This document shows, piece by piece, positions 1-7,065 of a DNA stretch of 14,872 bases. Positions within the stretch are counted from its first letter, which is position 1, and the number at the start of each line of letters is the position of its first letter. Source of the stretch: JAWPNA01 sp045402695 (GTDB lineage Bacteria; Acidobacteriota; Polarisedimenticolia; JACPZX01; DASXTC01); NCBI GenBank assembly GCA_045402695.1, contig JAWPNA010000441.1:1-14872 (forward strand), in the 5' to 3' direction. The position numbers were made by a program, and so were the translations under genes. Under the pieces are notes generated by a model that was given only the letters and a program-made list of their open reading frames with translations, was not told the origin of the DNA and did no database searches.

Positions 1-278
1 CCGAAGATCCAGAGGTAAAGCATGTTGCCCGCCAGGTGCAGGAGGCCTCCGTGCAGAAACATCGAGGTGAACAGGGTGAGGGGCAGCGGGAATTCAGGCC
101 CGACGCTGATGCCCGAGGTGACCTCGGCGGGGATCAATCCCATCTGGATGATCATCGCGGCGCGCGCCTGCGGGGGGAGGAGCATCTCATAGGCGAACGC
201 GATGATGTTGAAGGCGATCAGTCCGACGGTCACGATAGGTGGTCGGCTGGTGGGGTTGTCGTCCTTCAGCGGAATCAT
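1..278 (-). CDS. Rhomboid-family intramembrane serine protease (5' part, runs off left edge)
   Basis: Reading the minus strand from an ATG at 278 gives 92 codons with no stop before the window edge. The N-terminus (MIPLKDDNPTSRPP) is the short cytoplasmic lead typical of one bacterial rhomboid group. A first membrane helix follows at about residues 15-34. Residues 75-92 carry the loop/helix-2 signature FLHGGLLHLAGNMLYLW, in which H81 and N85 align with the His-x3-Asn oxyanion pair of GlpG (H150/N154). Rhomboids cleave transmembrane helices inside the membrane. The catalytic GxSG serine and the helix-6 histidine would lie beyond the window, so activity cannot be judged. A GAGGAG ribosome site lies at 291-296, about 12 nt before the ATG, and a possible promoter lies upstream of that. 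The gene diverges from the polysaccharide operon and is probably unrelated to it in function. The family call is firm, but completeness is unknown. Confidence 0.88.
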   Translation of the reverse strand, partial: MIPLKDDNPTSRPPIVTVGLIAFNIIAFAYEMLLPPQARAAMIIQMGLIPAEVTSGISVGPEFPLPLTLFTSMFLHGGLLHLAGNMLYLWIF

Positions 279-311
279 GTCGCGTGGTCGCTCCTCAGAG
301 TTCGAGGCCCA

Positions 312-338
312 ATCGTACCACTGCCGTGAGGTGCGCAA
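312..338 (-). promoter_or_regulatory. Possible promoter of the rhomboid gene
   Basis: On the minus strand, TTGCGC (338-333) is followed 15 nt later by TACGAT (317-312). TACGAT is preceded by TGG, which makes an extended -10. Transcription would start near 305, giving a leader of about 27 nt that contains the GAGGAG site. The spacer is short, so the extended -10 carries most of the weight. This is an inference from sequence only. Confidence 0.4.
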
Positions 339-512
339 CCTCCTGCCCGCTCTCTGCCGCCCTCTGATCTCACGAGCTTCCGCCCGAGCCTGATCCTGAG
401 GACGACTGAAGGACGGTACTCGGCGTTCTGCTCGGACCCGGCAGGCGTCGTCCAGGGAAGGGCACGAAAGAATGACGGGGGACGGCCGATCTTGCCGCTC
501 CGGGCGAGAAGG

Positions 513-525
513 CTGTAACTTACAG
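513..525. repeat. Perfect 13-bp palindrome just upstream of the first operon gene
   Basis: CTGTAA-C-TTACAG has 6-bp arms and a one-base centre. It ends 2 nt before the ATG at 528, where a ribosome binding site would normally sit. No strong Shine-Dalgarno is present, only GAGAAGG at 506-512. The palindrome could be an operator for a dimeric repressor or could occur by chance. Confidence 0.45.
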
Positions 526-527
526 GC

Positions 528-1670
528 ATGGCAGGGTATACGGCCAGGAGCCGGTCCATCCTATATATCTGTGATTTCAACACCCACGGGGGGACGCAGA
601 CCCATCTCCTTCATCTGCTCGGGCACATCGACCGCGGCCGGTTCCGTCCTCGGCTCGCGGCGGTGAACCTGGACCCGTCGCTGGCCCGACGGCTGGCCGG
701 CCTGGATGTCGAGGTCAGCGACCTTGGGCTGAAAGGCGCCCTCCGGCCGGGCACCTTCGGGGCGGTGTTCGACCTGGCCGCGCGCGTGCGGCGCGGCCAA
801 GCCGATCTGCTGCACGGGTATCTCTTCACAGGCAACCTGCTCGCGGCCGCCGTCTCGGGTCTCGCCGGCGCGCCGTGCATCACCAGTGTGAGAAACCTCG
901 ATCTGGGCAGGCGCGGCCTGCGCCTGCTCGCGAGTCGGCGCGCGCACCGGCGGGCGCGGCGCGTCCTGTTCAACTCGGCCAGGGTGAGGGATGCGGCCAT
1001 CGAGCGTGAGGGGATCCCCCGCGAGCGCGCCGTGGTGATTCCCAACGCGGTGACCGATCTGAGGGACATCGGAGACGGGGGAGACGGCGGAGCGGGACCT
1101 GACGTGATGCCCGCTGATCTGATCGATCCCTCCCGTCTTACCGTGGTGTCGGTGGCCTCGCTGAGGGAGAAGAAGGGGCACGCGATGCTGCTGGAGGCGT
1201 TCGCGCTCGTGGCGCGGGAGCGGCCTGCGACGCGGCTGCTCCTCGTGGGGGATGGGCCGTCAAGACAGCGGCTTGCCGCGCGCGCCCACGAGGCGGGGCT
1301 GAACGGGTCGGTGGTGTTCGCGGGACACCGCGAGCAGGTGGCCCCCATTCTGAAGCGGTCGGAGCTCTTCGTGCTTTCCTCGCGGGAGGAGGGGATGCCC
1401 AACGCGCTGCTGGAGGCGATGTCGGCGGGTCTTCCCTCCGTCGTGACCGACGTCGGCGGCAACGCGGAGGTGGTGGAGGAGGGTCGCACGGGGTTTCTCG
1501 TGCCGCCCGACCGGCCCGACCTGATGGCCGGCCGGATCACCGCCCTGCTGTCGGATGGCGACCTGCGCCGCCGGCAGGGGGAGGCCGCCCGGCGCAAGTA
1601 CGAGTCGAGCTTCACGCTGGGCCGGATGGTCGACGCCTATCACGCCATGTACGAAGAGGTCCTGGCATGA
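528..1670 (+). CDS. GT4-family glycosyltransferase (first gene of operon)
   Basis: This 380-aa protein has the GT-B fold of family GT4, whose members are retaining, nucleotide-sugar-dependent cytoplasmic enzymes. The N-terminal acceptor domain opens with ILYICDFNTHGGTQTHLL (residues 11-28), including the GG loop that is usual after the first strand. After a Gly/Asp-rich linker (about 181-190) comes the donor domain. It has the phosphate-binding REKKG (213-217), LLLVGDGP (237-244) and the acidic pair E288-x7-E296 in EEGMPNALLE. Length is normal for the family. The ATG at 528 is the only sensible start, although its ribosome site is weak. The stop overlaps the next gene by ATGA. It likely adds one sugar to a lipid-linked repeat unit. 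The donor and acceptor cannot be read from sequence. Confidence 0.92.
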   Translation: MAGYTARSRSILYICDFNTHGGTQTHLLHLLGHIDRGRFRPRLAAVNLDPSLARRLAGLDVEVSDLGLKGALRPGTFGAVFDLAARVRRGQADLLHGYLFTGNLLAAAVSGLAGAPCITSVRNLDLGRRGLRLLASRRAHRRARRVLFNSARVRDAAIEREGIPRERAVVIPNAVTDLRDIGDGGDGGAGPDVMPADLIDPSRLTVVSVASLREKKGHAMLLEAFALVARERPATRLLLVGDGPSRQRLAARAHEAGLNGSVVFAGHREQVAPILKRSELFVLSSREEGMPNALLEAMSAGLPSVVTDVGGNAEVVEEGRTGFLVPPDRPDLMAGRITALLSDGDLRRRQGEAARRKYESSFTLGRMVDAYHAMYEEVLA

Positions 1671-3046
1671 GCCCCTCGGCGGCGAGGGTCTTCTCGATCG
1701 GCCGTGATCGCCCGCACCTGCTGATCGCCGGCCTGGCCCTCTTCCTGTTGCTCAGCACCGTGGTGCTGGGTGTCAGCATCCCGATGCTGTTCGCCGGGCT
1801 GCTCGTGCTCGGCGCCGGGGTCGCCACGCTGATCCGCCCCGAGATCGGACTGCACGTTCTGGCGCTCAACGCGATGGTGGGGCTGACGCGGTTGGTCGAG
1901 CTGCCTCGGCTGGGTCCATTCTCCGCCCCGGTGCTGATCGAGGGTCTGGTGGCAGGAGCCGTCTTGTTTCAGATGGCGTTTCTGAGACGCCGCCTCCGGT
2001 TCGGCACGATACAGCACGCCTTGATGGGGTTGCTCGCGATCTGGGTCTTCGTCTCCGTGCTGACCGGCGTGATCGTGGGGCCGGACAACTTCCAGGACTA
2101 CCGGAACCTGTTCCTGATCCGGTTGGTGGTCTTTCTTCTGGTGACGGCCCTGGTGACCTCCGTGGACGCGATCAAGCGGTTGATGGTGACCTTCATGATC
2201 GCCAACGTGGGCCTCCTGTCGCTGGCCGTCATGGTGAGGCTCGGCTACTTCGGCCAATCCAGGATCACGGTCTCCCAGGAGTTCGAGCGCACCAATGCGT
2301 TGCTGCAGAACCCCAACGAGCTTGCCTTCAATCTGACCACGATGCTCGTGCTCACGATCATCTCTTTTCTGGTCGTCAGGTCCGTGACGCTGAAGTCGTT
2401 CCTGCTGGCGCTGGCGGCCGCCGATCTCGTCTGCATCATGTCCACCCTGTCGCGCTCGGGGTTCATCTCGATGTGCGCCGTGCTGATGTTTCTCTTCTTC
2501 AAGCTGACGCGGAACCTGCGGGCGTTGACCGTGATCCTGGTGCTTGCCGGATGCGGCGCGATCATGGCGCCGGATGCGTTGTTCGCGCGGTTTTCCCGCA
2601 TCGGCGAGGTTCAGGACGTGGACCGCCTGCAGCTCGCGCGGGTGGGGCTGGCCATGGCGAAAGATCACCCGCTGCTGGGCGTGGGCCTCGGCAACTTCAT
2701 GCACGTATTCCCCAGCTACAATGTCTCGAACGTGAAGGCGCCGTTTCCGGCGCACAACATGTACCTGGACCTGGCCGCGCAGATGGGGCTGCCCGCGCTC
2801 CTGCTGTACGCCGGCGTGTTCTGGCTGACTTGGCGCGGTCTGCGCAAGATGGAAGCCTCGCTCAAGGCGCGCGGCCGGACGCGCTCGTTCGAGTTCCTGT
2901 TCGGTCTCGGTCTTCAGGCGGCCTTCGTGAACCTCGCGGTGTTTGGTCTCTCCGGCGACGTCGAGTTCGACTACGGCGCCCTCATCCTGCTCGGCCTCGG
3001 CGTGACCCTCCACAAGGCGCAGCGGCCGGTGCGGGAGACGGGCTGA
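1667..3046 (+). CDS. O-antigen ligase/polymerase family protein (Wzy/WaaL-like)
   Basis: This 459-aa protein is almost entirely hydrophobic, with about a dozen predicted membrane helices beginning near residues 18-56. It has the features of the Wzy_C/O-antigen ligase family. These are TNALLQNPNELAFNL (209-223), where the family often has D/N-PN, LSRSG (261-265), and the large periplasmic loop motifs HPLLGVGLGNF (334-344) and PAHNMYLDLAAQMGLPAL (361-377). Members join undecaprenyl-pyrophosphate-linked glycans at the periplasmic face, either polymerising repeat units (Wzy) or transferring glycan to an acceptor (WaaL). The two cannot be separated from sequence alone. Among glycosyltransferases and a priming enzyme, an exopolysaccharide Wzy polymerase is the likelier role. 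The ATG overlaps the preceding stop (ATGA), and the stop overlaps the next ATG (TGATG), so translation is probably coupled on both sides. Confidence 0.9.
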   Translation: MSPSAARVFSIGRDRPHLLIAGLALFLLLSTVVLGVSIPMLFAGLLVLGAGVATLIRPEIGLHVLALNAMVGLTRLVELPRLGPFSAPVLIEGLVAGAVLFQMAFLRRRLRFGTIQHALMGLLAIWVFVSVLTGVIVGPDNFQDYRNLFLIRLVVFLLVTALVTSVDAIKRLMVTFMIANVGLLSLAVMVRLGYFGQSRITVSQEFERTNALLQNPNELAFNLTTMLVLTIISFLVVRSVTLKSFLLALAAADLVCIMSTLSRSGFISMCAVLMFLFFKLTRNLRALTVILVLAGCGAIMAPDALFARFSRIGEVQDVDRLQLARVGLAMAKDHPLLGVGLGNFMHVFPSYNVSNVKAPFPAHNMYLDLAAQMGLPALLLYAGVFWLTWRGLRKMEASLKARGRTRSFEFLFGLGLQAAFVNLAVFGLSGDVEFDYGALILLGLGVTLHKAQRPVRETG

Positions 3047-4209
3047 TGCCGCCGAGGAACGTGGCGCTCGTCATCGGCCAGCTTCACCTGGGCGGTGCGG
3101 AACGCCAGCTCTACGAGCTGGCGGTTCGCCTGGACCGCTCGCGTTACGTCCCGTTCGTGGTGTGTCTTTCCGAGGTCGCCGAACCGTACGCCGGACGGCT
3201 GGGGCAACATGGAGTCCCCGTCGAGATCATCGCGCGCTCGGGCCACAACGAGCTGGGGCGGGTCCAGGCCCTGGCGCGCGTGCTCGGGAGGAGGCGCGCC
3301 GATCTGGCGCATTCCTTTCTGCTGGCCGCGAACGCCTACACGTACGGCGCCGTGACCATGCTGCGCCTCGTGGTATGGTCGCGTCGCGTGCCGTTCCTCG
3401 CATCGAGCCGCATCTGCAGCCCGCGCCCGGGCCGCTGGGCGATGGCGGTGCACCGGCGCGCCTTCAGGGCCGCGGGCGCGGTGATCGCCAATTCGCGTCT
3501 CGTGGCCCGGTACACGCGCGACATGTTCGACGTGCCCGAGTCCTCGATGCGCGTCATTCACAACGGGGTCGATCTGGAGTCGTTCGCCCACGCGACGGAG
3601 GGCCCCGGGTACGACGGCTTGCCCGGGCGCGACGCTGCGCGGCGGGAGCTGGGGGCGGCCGATCAGGACATCCTGATCGGCACACTGGGACGTCTGGCCC
3701 GCCAGAAAAACCTCGAGCTGTTCCTCGAGATGGCGATGGGCCTGACCGCCGCGACGGCGGGCCGCAGACTGCGCTTCGTCGTGGCTGGCGACGGGCCCGC
3801 GCTGCCCGGCCTGCGAGCGGCCGCTCGGCAGCGCGGGCTGGCAGAATCGGTGATGTTCGCCGGCGCGCGCCAGGATGTCGCCCGTGTCCTGACGGCCTTC
3901 GACATCTTCGTGCTGACCTCGGATTTCGAGGGGCTGCCCAACGCCGTCATGGAGGCGATGGCCGCGGCCCTGCCGGTGGTGGCGACGCGCGCGGGAGGCA
4001 CGGAGGAGGTCGTGCAGGACGGGGTCACCGGCTACCTGGTCGCGCCGGGAGATGCGGCAGGGCTGGTGGAGCGTGTGGCCTGTCTGGCTGGAGATCCGGG
4101 ACTCAGGCGTCGGATGGGCAAGGAGGGCCGGGCGCGCATCGCGGCGGAGTTCTCGGTGCAGAAAATGGTGTGGCGCACCACGGCTCTTTATGACGAGGTC
4201 TGCGGTTGA
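3046..4209 (+). CDS. GT4-family glycosyltransferase (second)
   Basis: This 387-aa GT-B enzyme starts at the ATG that overlaps the upstream stop (TGATG). The frame stays open much further upstream, but that part lies inside the Wzy-like gene, and homology begins at MPPRNVALVIGQLHLGGAE. Residues 7-20 are the first strand and Gly-rich loop of the acceptor domain. The donor domain begins near 208 with LIGTLGRLARQKNLE (210-224), whose R217 and K221 contact the donor phosphates in this family. It continues with FVVAGDGPAL (244-253) and the E295-x7-E303 motif in EGLPNAVME, then GTEEVVQDGVTGYLV. All expected motifs are intact. It is probably a cytoplasmic sugar transferase acting on the same lipid-linked intermediate as its neighbours. 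Specificity is unknown. The stop overlaps the next start as TTGA. Confidence 0.92.
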   Translation: MPPRNVALVIGQLHLGGAERQLYELAVRLDRSRYVPFVVCLSEVAEPYAGRLGQHGVPVEIIARSGHNELGRVQALARVLGRRRADLAHSFLLAANAYTYGAVTMLRLVVWSRRVPFLASSRICSPRPGRWAMAVHRRAFRAAGAVIANSRLVARYTRDMFDVPESSMRVIHNGVDLESFAHATEGPGYDGLPGRDAARRELGAADQDILIGTLGRLARQKNLELFLEMAMGLTAATAGRRLRFVVAGDGPALPGLRAAARQRGLAESVMFAGARQDVARVLTAFDIFVLTSDFEGLPNAVMEAMAAALPVVATRAGGTEEVVQDGVTGYLVAPGDAAGLVERVACLAGDPGLRRRMGKEGRARIAAEFSVQKMVWRTTALYDEVCG

Positions 4210-5303
4210 CGCCGCGTGCGGGCGGCCGCAGGGTGGCCGTGATCTGCGAGGTGATGTACCCGCCTCTCGACGAGGGAATCCGCATCTACGCGGCCTCGCT
4301 GGCGAAGGCCCTGGCCGCGCGGCACGAGGCGCTGCTCGTGTCCGAGAGGGATGCCGACCTCGGGGGATTGAAGGTGCACGGCGCGTTGGCGGACCGGTAC
4401 TTTCTCTCGTCGCGGCTGGCGGAGCTGCTCGCGGCGTTCGGCCCCGATGCGGTGGTCTACGTGCCGTGGACGAGCCTGACGGCACGCACCATTCTGAGAG
4501 CCTGGTCGCTGCGCCGCTACGCTCGTGCTGCACGCCTCGGCGTGCTGGCGCTCCAGCCGCGCAGAGCCGATCTTCTGGGCCGCATGCTGGCTCGCCGGCG
4601 CGTTCCCGACGTGGTGATGGCCGTGGGCCCCGGTGTCGAGCGGCAGGCGCGCGAGCTGCGCTTGCCGTGCGTTCGGATCGGGGCTGGGGTGGATGATGCG
4701 CGCTTCCGGCCCGCGGCACTCGATGAGCGCGAAGCACTGAGGCGGCGCGCGGGAGTGGAGCCGGACGCATTCGTCGTTCTGCACGTGGGGCACCTGAAGT
4801 CGTCCCGCGGTGTGGAGGTCATCGGCGAGGCGGCCCGCATCCCCGGGGTCGTCTGCGTGATGGTGTGCAGCGGGAGCACGCGAGCCGAAGCGGAATTGAT
4901 GGCGAGCCTGACCAGGTCGGGTGTGAGGATCGTGACGGGATACCAGAAGCGCATCGAGGATCTCTACCGGATGGCCGACGCCTATCTGTTTCCCGTGACC
5001 TCACCGCTTGACGCCATCGAGGCGCCCCTCTCGGTCCTGGAGGCGGCGGCGTGCGGCCTGGCGATCGTGGCCACCCCGTTCGGCGCGCTTCCGGACCTCC
5101 TGGCGGGCTGCGACGCCGGCGTCGTGTGGGCAGAGAGCCCATCAGAGATGGTCGCGGCGGTGCGGGATCTGGTCAGCGCGCACGGTTCCGGCGTCAGCGC
5201 CGCGCGGCCACGTCGTCGGGAGGTGACGTTGAGCTGGGAGCACGTGGCCGCCGACGTGATGGACGCGCTCGAAGGCGCCGGAGCGATGGGGCGGCGGTCG
5301 TGA
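4206..5303 (+). CDS. GT4-like glycosyltransferase (third) with a shifted acidic motif
   Basis: This 365-aa protein begins at a TTG that overlaps the previous stop (TTGA). A GTG at 4233 is an alternative, but it would cut into the first beta strand (RVAVICEVMYPP, 9-20). The Gly-rich loop is replaced by LDEGIRIY (21-28), a variant seen in some GT4 subfamilies. The C-terminal half has VLHVGHLKSSRG (191-202) and PLSVLEAAACGLAIVATPFG (274-293). The usual E-x7-E pair is off by one. E279 is present, but the residue eight before it is I271, next to E272. The final 40 residues are Arg/Ala-rich and probably disordered. It is a donor-domain homologue of the neighbouring transferases and probably active, but it is the most divergent of the four. 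Its stop overlaps the next start as GTGA. Confidence 0.82.
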   Translation: MTPRAGGRRVAVICEVMYPPLDEGIRIYAASLAKALAARHEALLVSERDADLGGLKVHGALADRYFLSSRLAELLAAFGPDAVVYVPWTSLTARTILRAWSLRRYARAARLGVLALQPRRADLLGRMLARRRVPDVVMAVGPGVERQARELRLPCVRIGAGVDDARFRPAALDEREALRRRAGVEPDAFVVLHVGHLKSSRGVEVIGEAARIPGVVCVMVCSGSTRAEAELMASLTRSGVRIVTGYQKRIEDLYRMADAYLFPVTSPLDAIEAPLSVLEAAACGLAIVATPFGALPDLLAGCDAGVVWAESPSEMVAAVRDLVSAHGSGVSAARPRRREVTLSWEHVAADVMDALEGAGAMGRRS

Positions 5304-7048
5304 GCTCCGCTGCGATGAGGGCCGCGGCGGCGCTGGCCGACATGCCGCCTCGGGCGCAGATGCCGCCGGACTCCCACGTGCAGCCCGACGAGGTCGTCTC
5401 GGCGCTGCGCGCGAACAAGGTCCCGCTGGTCGAGATCGCGAAGCATCTCGAGGCGGCGCGGCCCGCCGGCTCCGCCCCGTGGCATGCATGGCATGTGTGG
5501 CAGGAGGCGCTGCGTCGTGAGATGGGGGAGGAGCATGACCTGCGCGCGGAAGTCGAGCGGGTTCTCGATCTGCTCGCGCGTGGCGGCGTCACCTCCGTCC
5601 TGTTCAAGAGCTGCGGCGGGATCCCGTACCGGTCCAGCAACGTGGATCTCCTGGTTTCGCCGGGGCGGATGGACGAGGCGGCACGATTGCTGGAAAGGGA
5701 CGGCCACCTGCGGTTTCCTCACTACCGCGAGGATCGCAAGGTGCTGTTCCGCAGGTTCTGTCACGGGCGTTCGGTGATCTGCGTCCACCTCCACTCGGCC
5801 GTTTCCTGGGGGCGTATCCTGATCCTGGAAGGCGATGGCGTGATCGAACGGTCACGCCCGTCGCCCGAGGGGGTCTACCGGCTGGCTTGCCTCGAGGATC
5901 TCCTCCTGATCACTCTCGCGCACGCGCTGTACGAGACCGACCAGCTCCGTCTGGCCGACCTGCGCGCGGTGAGATTGTGCGCCGGCGAGCCTGCGTTCGA
6001 CTGGGAGGCGGTCTTCGCCCGCGCGAAGGAAAGATGCTGGGAGACGGGATTCTGCGCGATGCTGGTTCTCGCCTCCGCGATCGAGATGTCGTTGTACGGC
6101 GCCAGCCGCGTGCCGCCGGACATCCTCACGCGCGCGCGCGCGGCGCTCGACGGCTCCTGGTGGGCGGGCCGATACATTCACGCGGCCGGGGCGCGCCTCA
6201 TCAAGCGGCCGCCCGAGCGCCTGCCCTTCCCGATCGTGAAGGCCTACGCGAAGCTTCACTACCTCGCCCGCCTGATGAATGAGGCCGGGCGATCGCCCGC
6301 GGGACGGTTCACCGACGTGGGCGCCACGGTCTGCAACCTCGCGGCGAACCGGCTGCGCCTGCGATGCCGGCCGGCGGCGGTGGTGAGCCTCAGCGGGATC
6401 GACGGATCGGGCAAGTCAGCCGCGATCCGCGCACTACGCGAGGCGATGGTGCTGTGCGAGATCCCGACCCGCGTGGTGTGGAGCAGGGGAGGCTTCACCT
6501 TCGGCATGCAGGCCGTCAAGAAGGCGGCGCGCACGGCGCTGCCCGCCGGCATCCCCGGGCCAGGCCAGAGTGCCGCGAAGGCGCGCCTGCTTTCGGGTCG
6601 TGTGGCGGGCACGCTCTTCGCCGCGGCGGTGGTGGTGGAGCAGGCGATGCATTACCTGATCCGCGTGCGCCTGCCGCGCCGCGCGGGCTTCTCGATCCTG
6701 TGCGATCGGTCGGGCATCGACACCGCCGTGGACCTGCTCGCCAAGCTGTCGCCCGACAGGCTCGTCGCGCGGCGGGCGGCGGGCCTCGTGCTGTCCTCCG
6801 CGCCCAAGGCCGACCTCGCGATCCTGCTGAGGCTGTCCGCCGAGGAGGCCGCGCGGCGCAAGCCGGACGAGGTCGGCCTCGAGATGCTCCGGATGCAGGC
6901 GCGGCTCTTCGAGGAGGTCGCGGCGGGGAGACGGATGATGATCGTGGAAGCCGGCCGTCCCGAGGCCGACGTGATCGGAGAGGTCGTGGAGAAGTCTCTG
7001 CGGGCCGCTTTCTCTGTCTTCGGGGGCGCTCGGAGGATCCCGCGATGA
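5300..7048 (+). CDS. Fusion of a degenerate nucleotidyltransferase-like domain and a thymidylate-kinase-like P-loop domain
   Basis: This 582-aa protein starts at a GTG overlapping the upstream stop (GTGA). An ATG at 5315 is an alternative. Residues 84-230 resemble the uncharacterised nucleotidyltransferase family found in polysaccharide loci: GGVTSVLFK, then YRSSNVDLLVSP (110-121), then VICVHLH (159-165). Two metal-binding carboxylates look lost. The DxD position reads N114-V-D116, and the 'D-h-H' position reads H163-L-H165. Residues 360-575 are a P-loop kinase domain with Walker A GIDGSGKS (366-373), WSRGG (394-398), CDRSGID (468-474) and an Arg-rich lid-like segment near 515-523. This is most like thymidylate kinase, but it lacks the full DRY substrate motif. 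A WHxWHxW motif lies at 61-67. The protein sits mid-operon among glycosyltransferases, which suggests regulation or modification of the polysaccharide or a precursor. I cannot name the substrate. Confidence 0.72.
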   Translation: MSSAAMRAAAALADMPPRAQMPPDSHVQPDEVVSALRANKVPLVEIAKHLEAARPAGSAPWHAWHVWQEALRREMGEEHDLRAEVERVLDLLARGGVTSVLFKSCGGIPYRSSNVDLLVSPGRMDEAARLLERDGHLRFPHYREDRKVLFRRFCHGRSVICVHLHSAVSWGRILILEGDGVIERSRPSPEGVYRLACLEDLLLITLAHALYETDQLRLADLRAVRLCAGEPAFDWEAVFARAKERCWETGFCAMLVLASAIEMSLYGASRVPPDILTRARAALDGSWWAGRYIHAAGARLIKRPPERLPFPIVKAYAKLHYLARLMNEAGRSPAGRFTDVGATVCNLAANRLRLRCRPAAVVSLSGIDGSGKSAAIRALREAMVLCEIPTRVVWSRGGFTFGMQAVKKAARTALPAGIPGPGQSAAKARLLSGRVAGTLFAAAVVVEQAMHYLIRVRLPRRAGFSILCDRSGIDTAVDLLAKLSPDRLVARRAAGLVLSSAPKADLAILLRLSAEEAARRKPDEVGLEMLRMQARLFEEVAAGRRMMIVEAGRPEADVIGEVVEKSLRAAFSVFGGARRIPR

Positions 7049-7065
7049 GGGTGGAGCGAGCGTGA
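7045..7065 (+). other. Possible six-codon minicistron bridging two operon genes
   Basis: ATG-AGG-GTG-GAG-CGA-GCG-TGA overlaps the stop of the kinase fusion (ATGA at 7045-7048). It also overlaps the GTG start of the next glycosyltransferase (GTGA at 7062-7065). Its interior contains the GGTGGAG ribosome site of that gene. It would carry translational coupling across the only non-overlapping junction of the operon. Nothing but geometry supports it. Confidence 0.3.

Larger units (their letters stand above)
279..527. other. Divergent intergenic region between the rhomboid gene and the polysaccharide operon
   Basis: This 249-bp stretch separates two divergently read genes. Apart from the rhomboid promoter and ribosome site near its left end and the palindrome at 513-525, I see no gene in it. 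Short open frames cross it, but their amino-acid composition is arbitrary. A promoter for the rightward operon must lie here or be absent. The best I can find is TTGCCG (492-497) with a poor TAACTT 18 nt later, which I do not consider convincing. Confidence 0.6.

Noticed and set aside
1069..1096. Short GGAGACGG-type repeat within the first GT4 gene.
   Set aside because: It encodes the Gly/Asp interdomain linker; it is simple-sequence drift in a flexible loop rather than a separate element.
1640..3013. Long open frame on the minus strand opposite the Wzy-like gene.
   Set aside because: Its translation is a Gln/His/Arg-rich antisense artefact of GC-rich codons. The plus strand encodes clear membrane helices and family motifs.
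2473..3045. Upstream extension of the second GT4 gene in the same frame.
   Set aside because: It lies inside the Wzy-like gene, its translation is Arg/Gly-rich without homology, and the family N-terminus begins at 3046.
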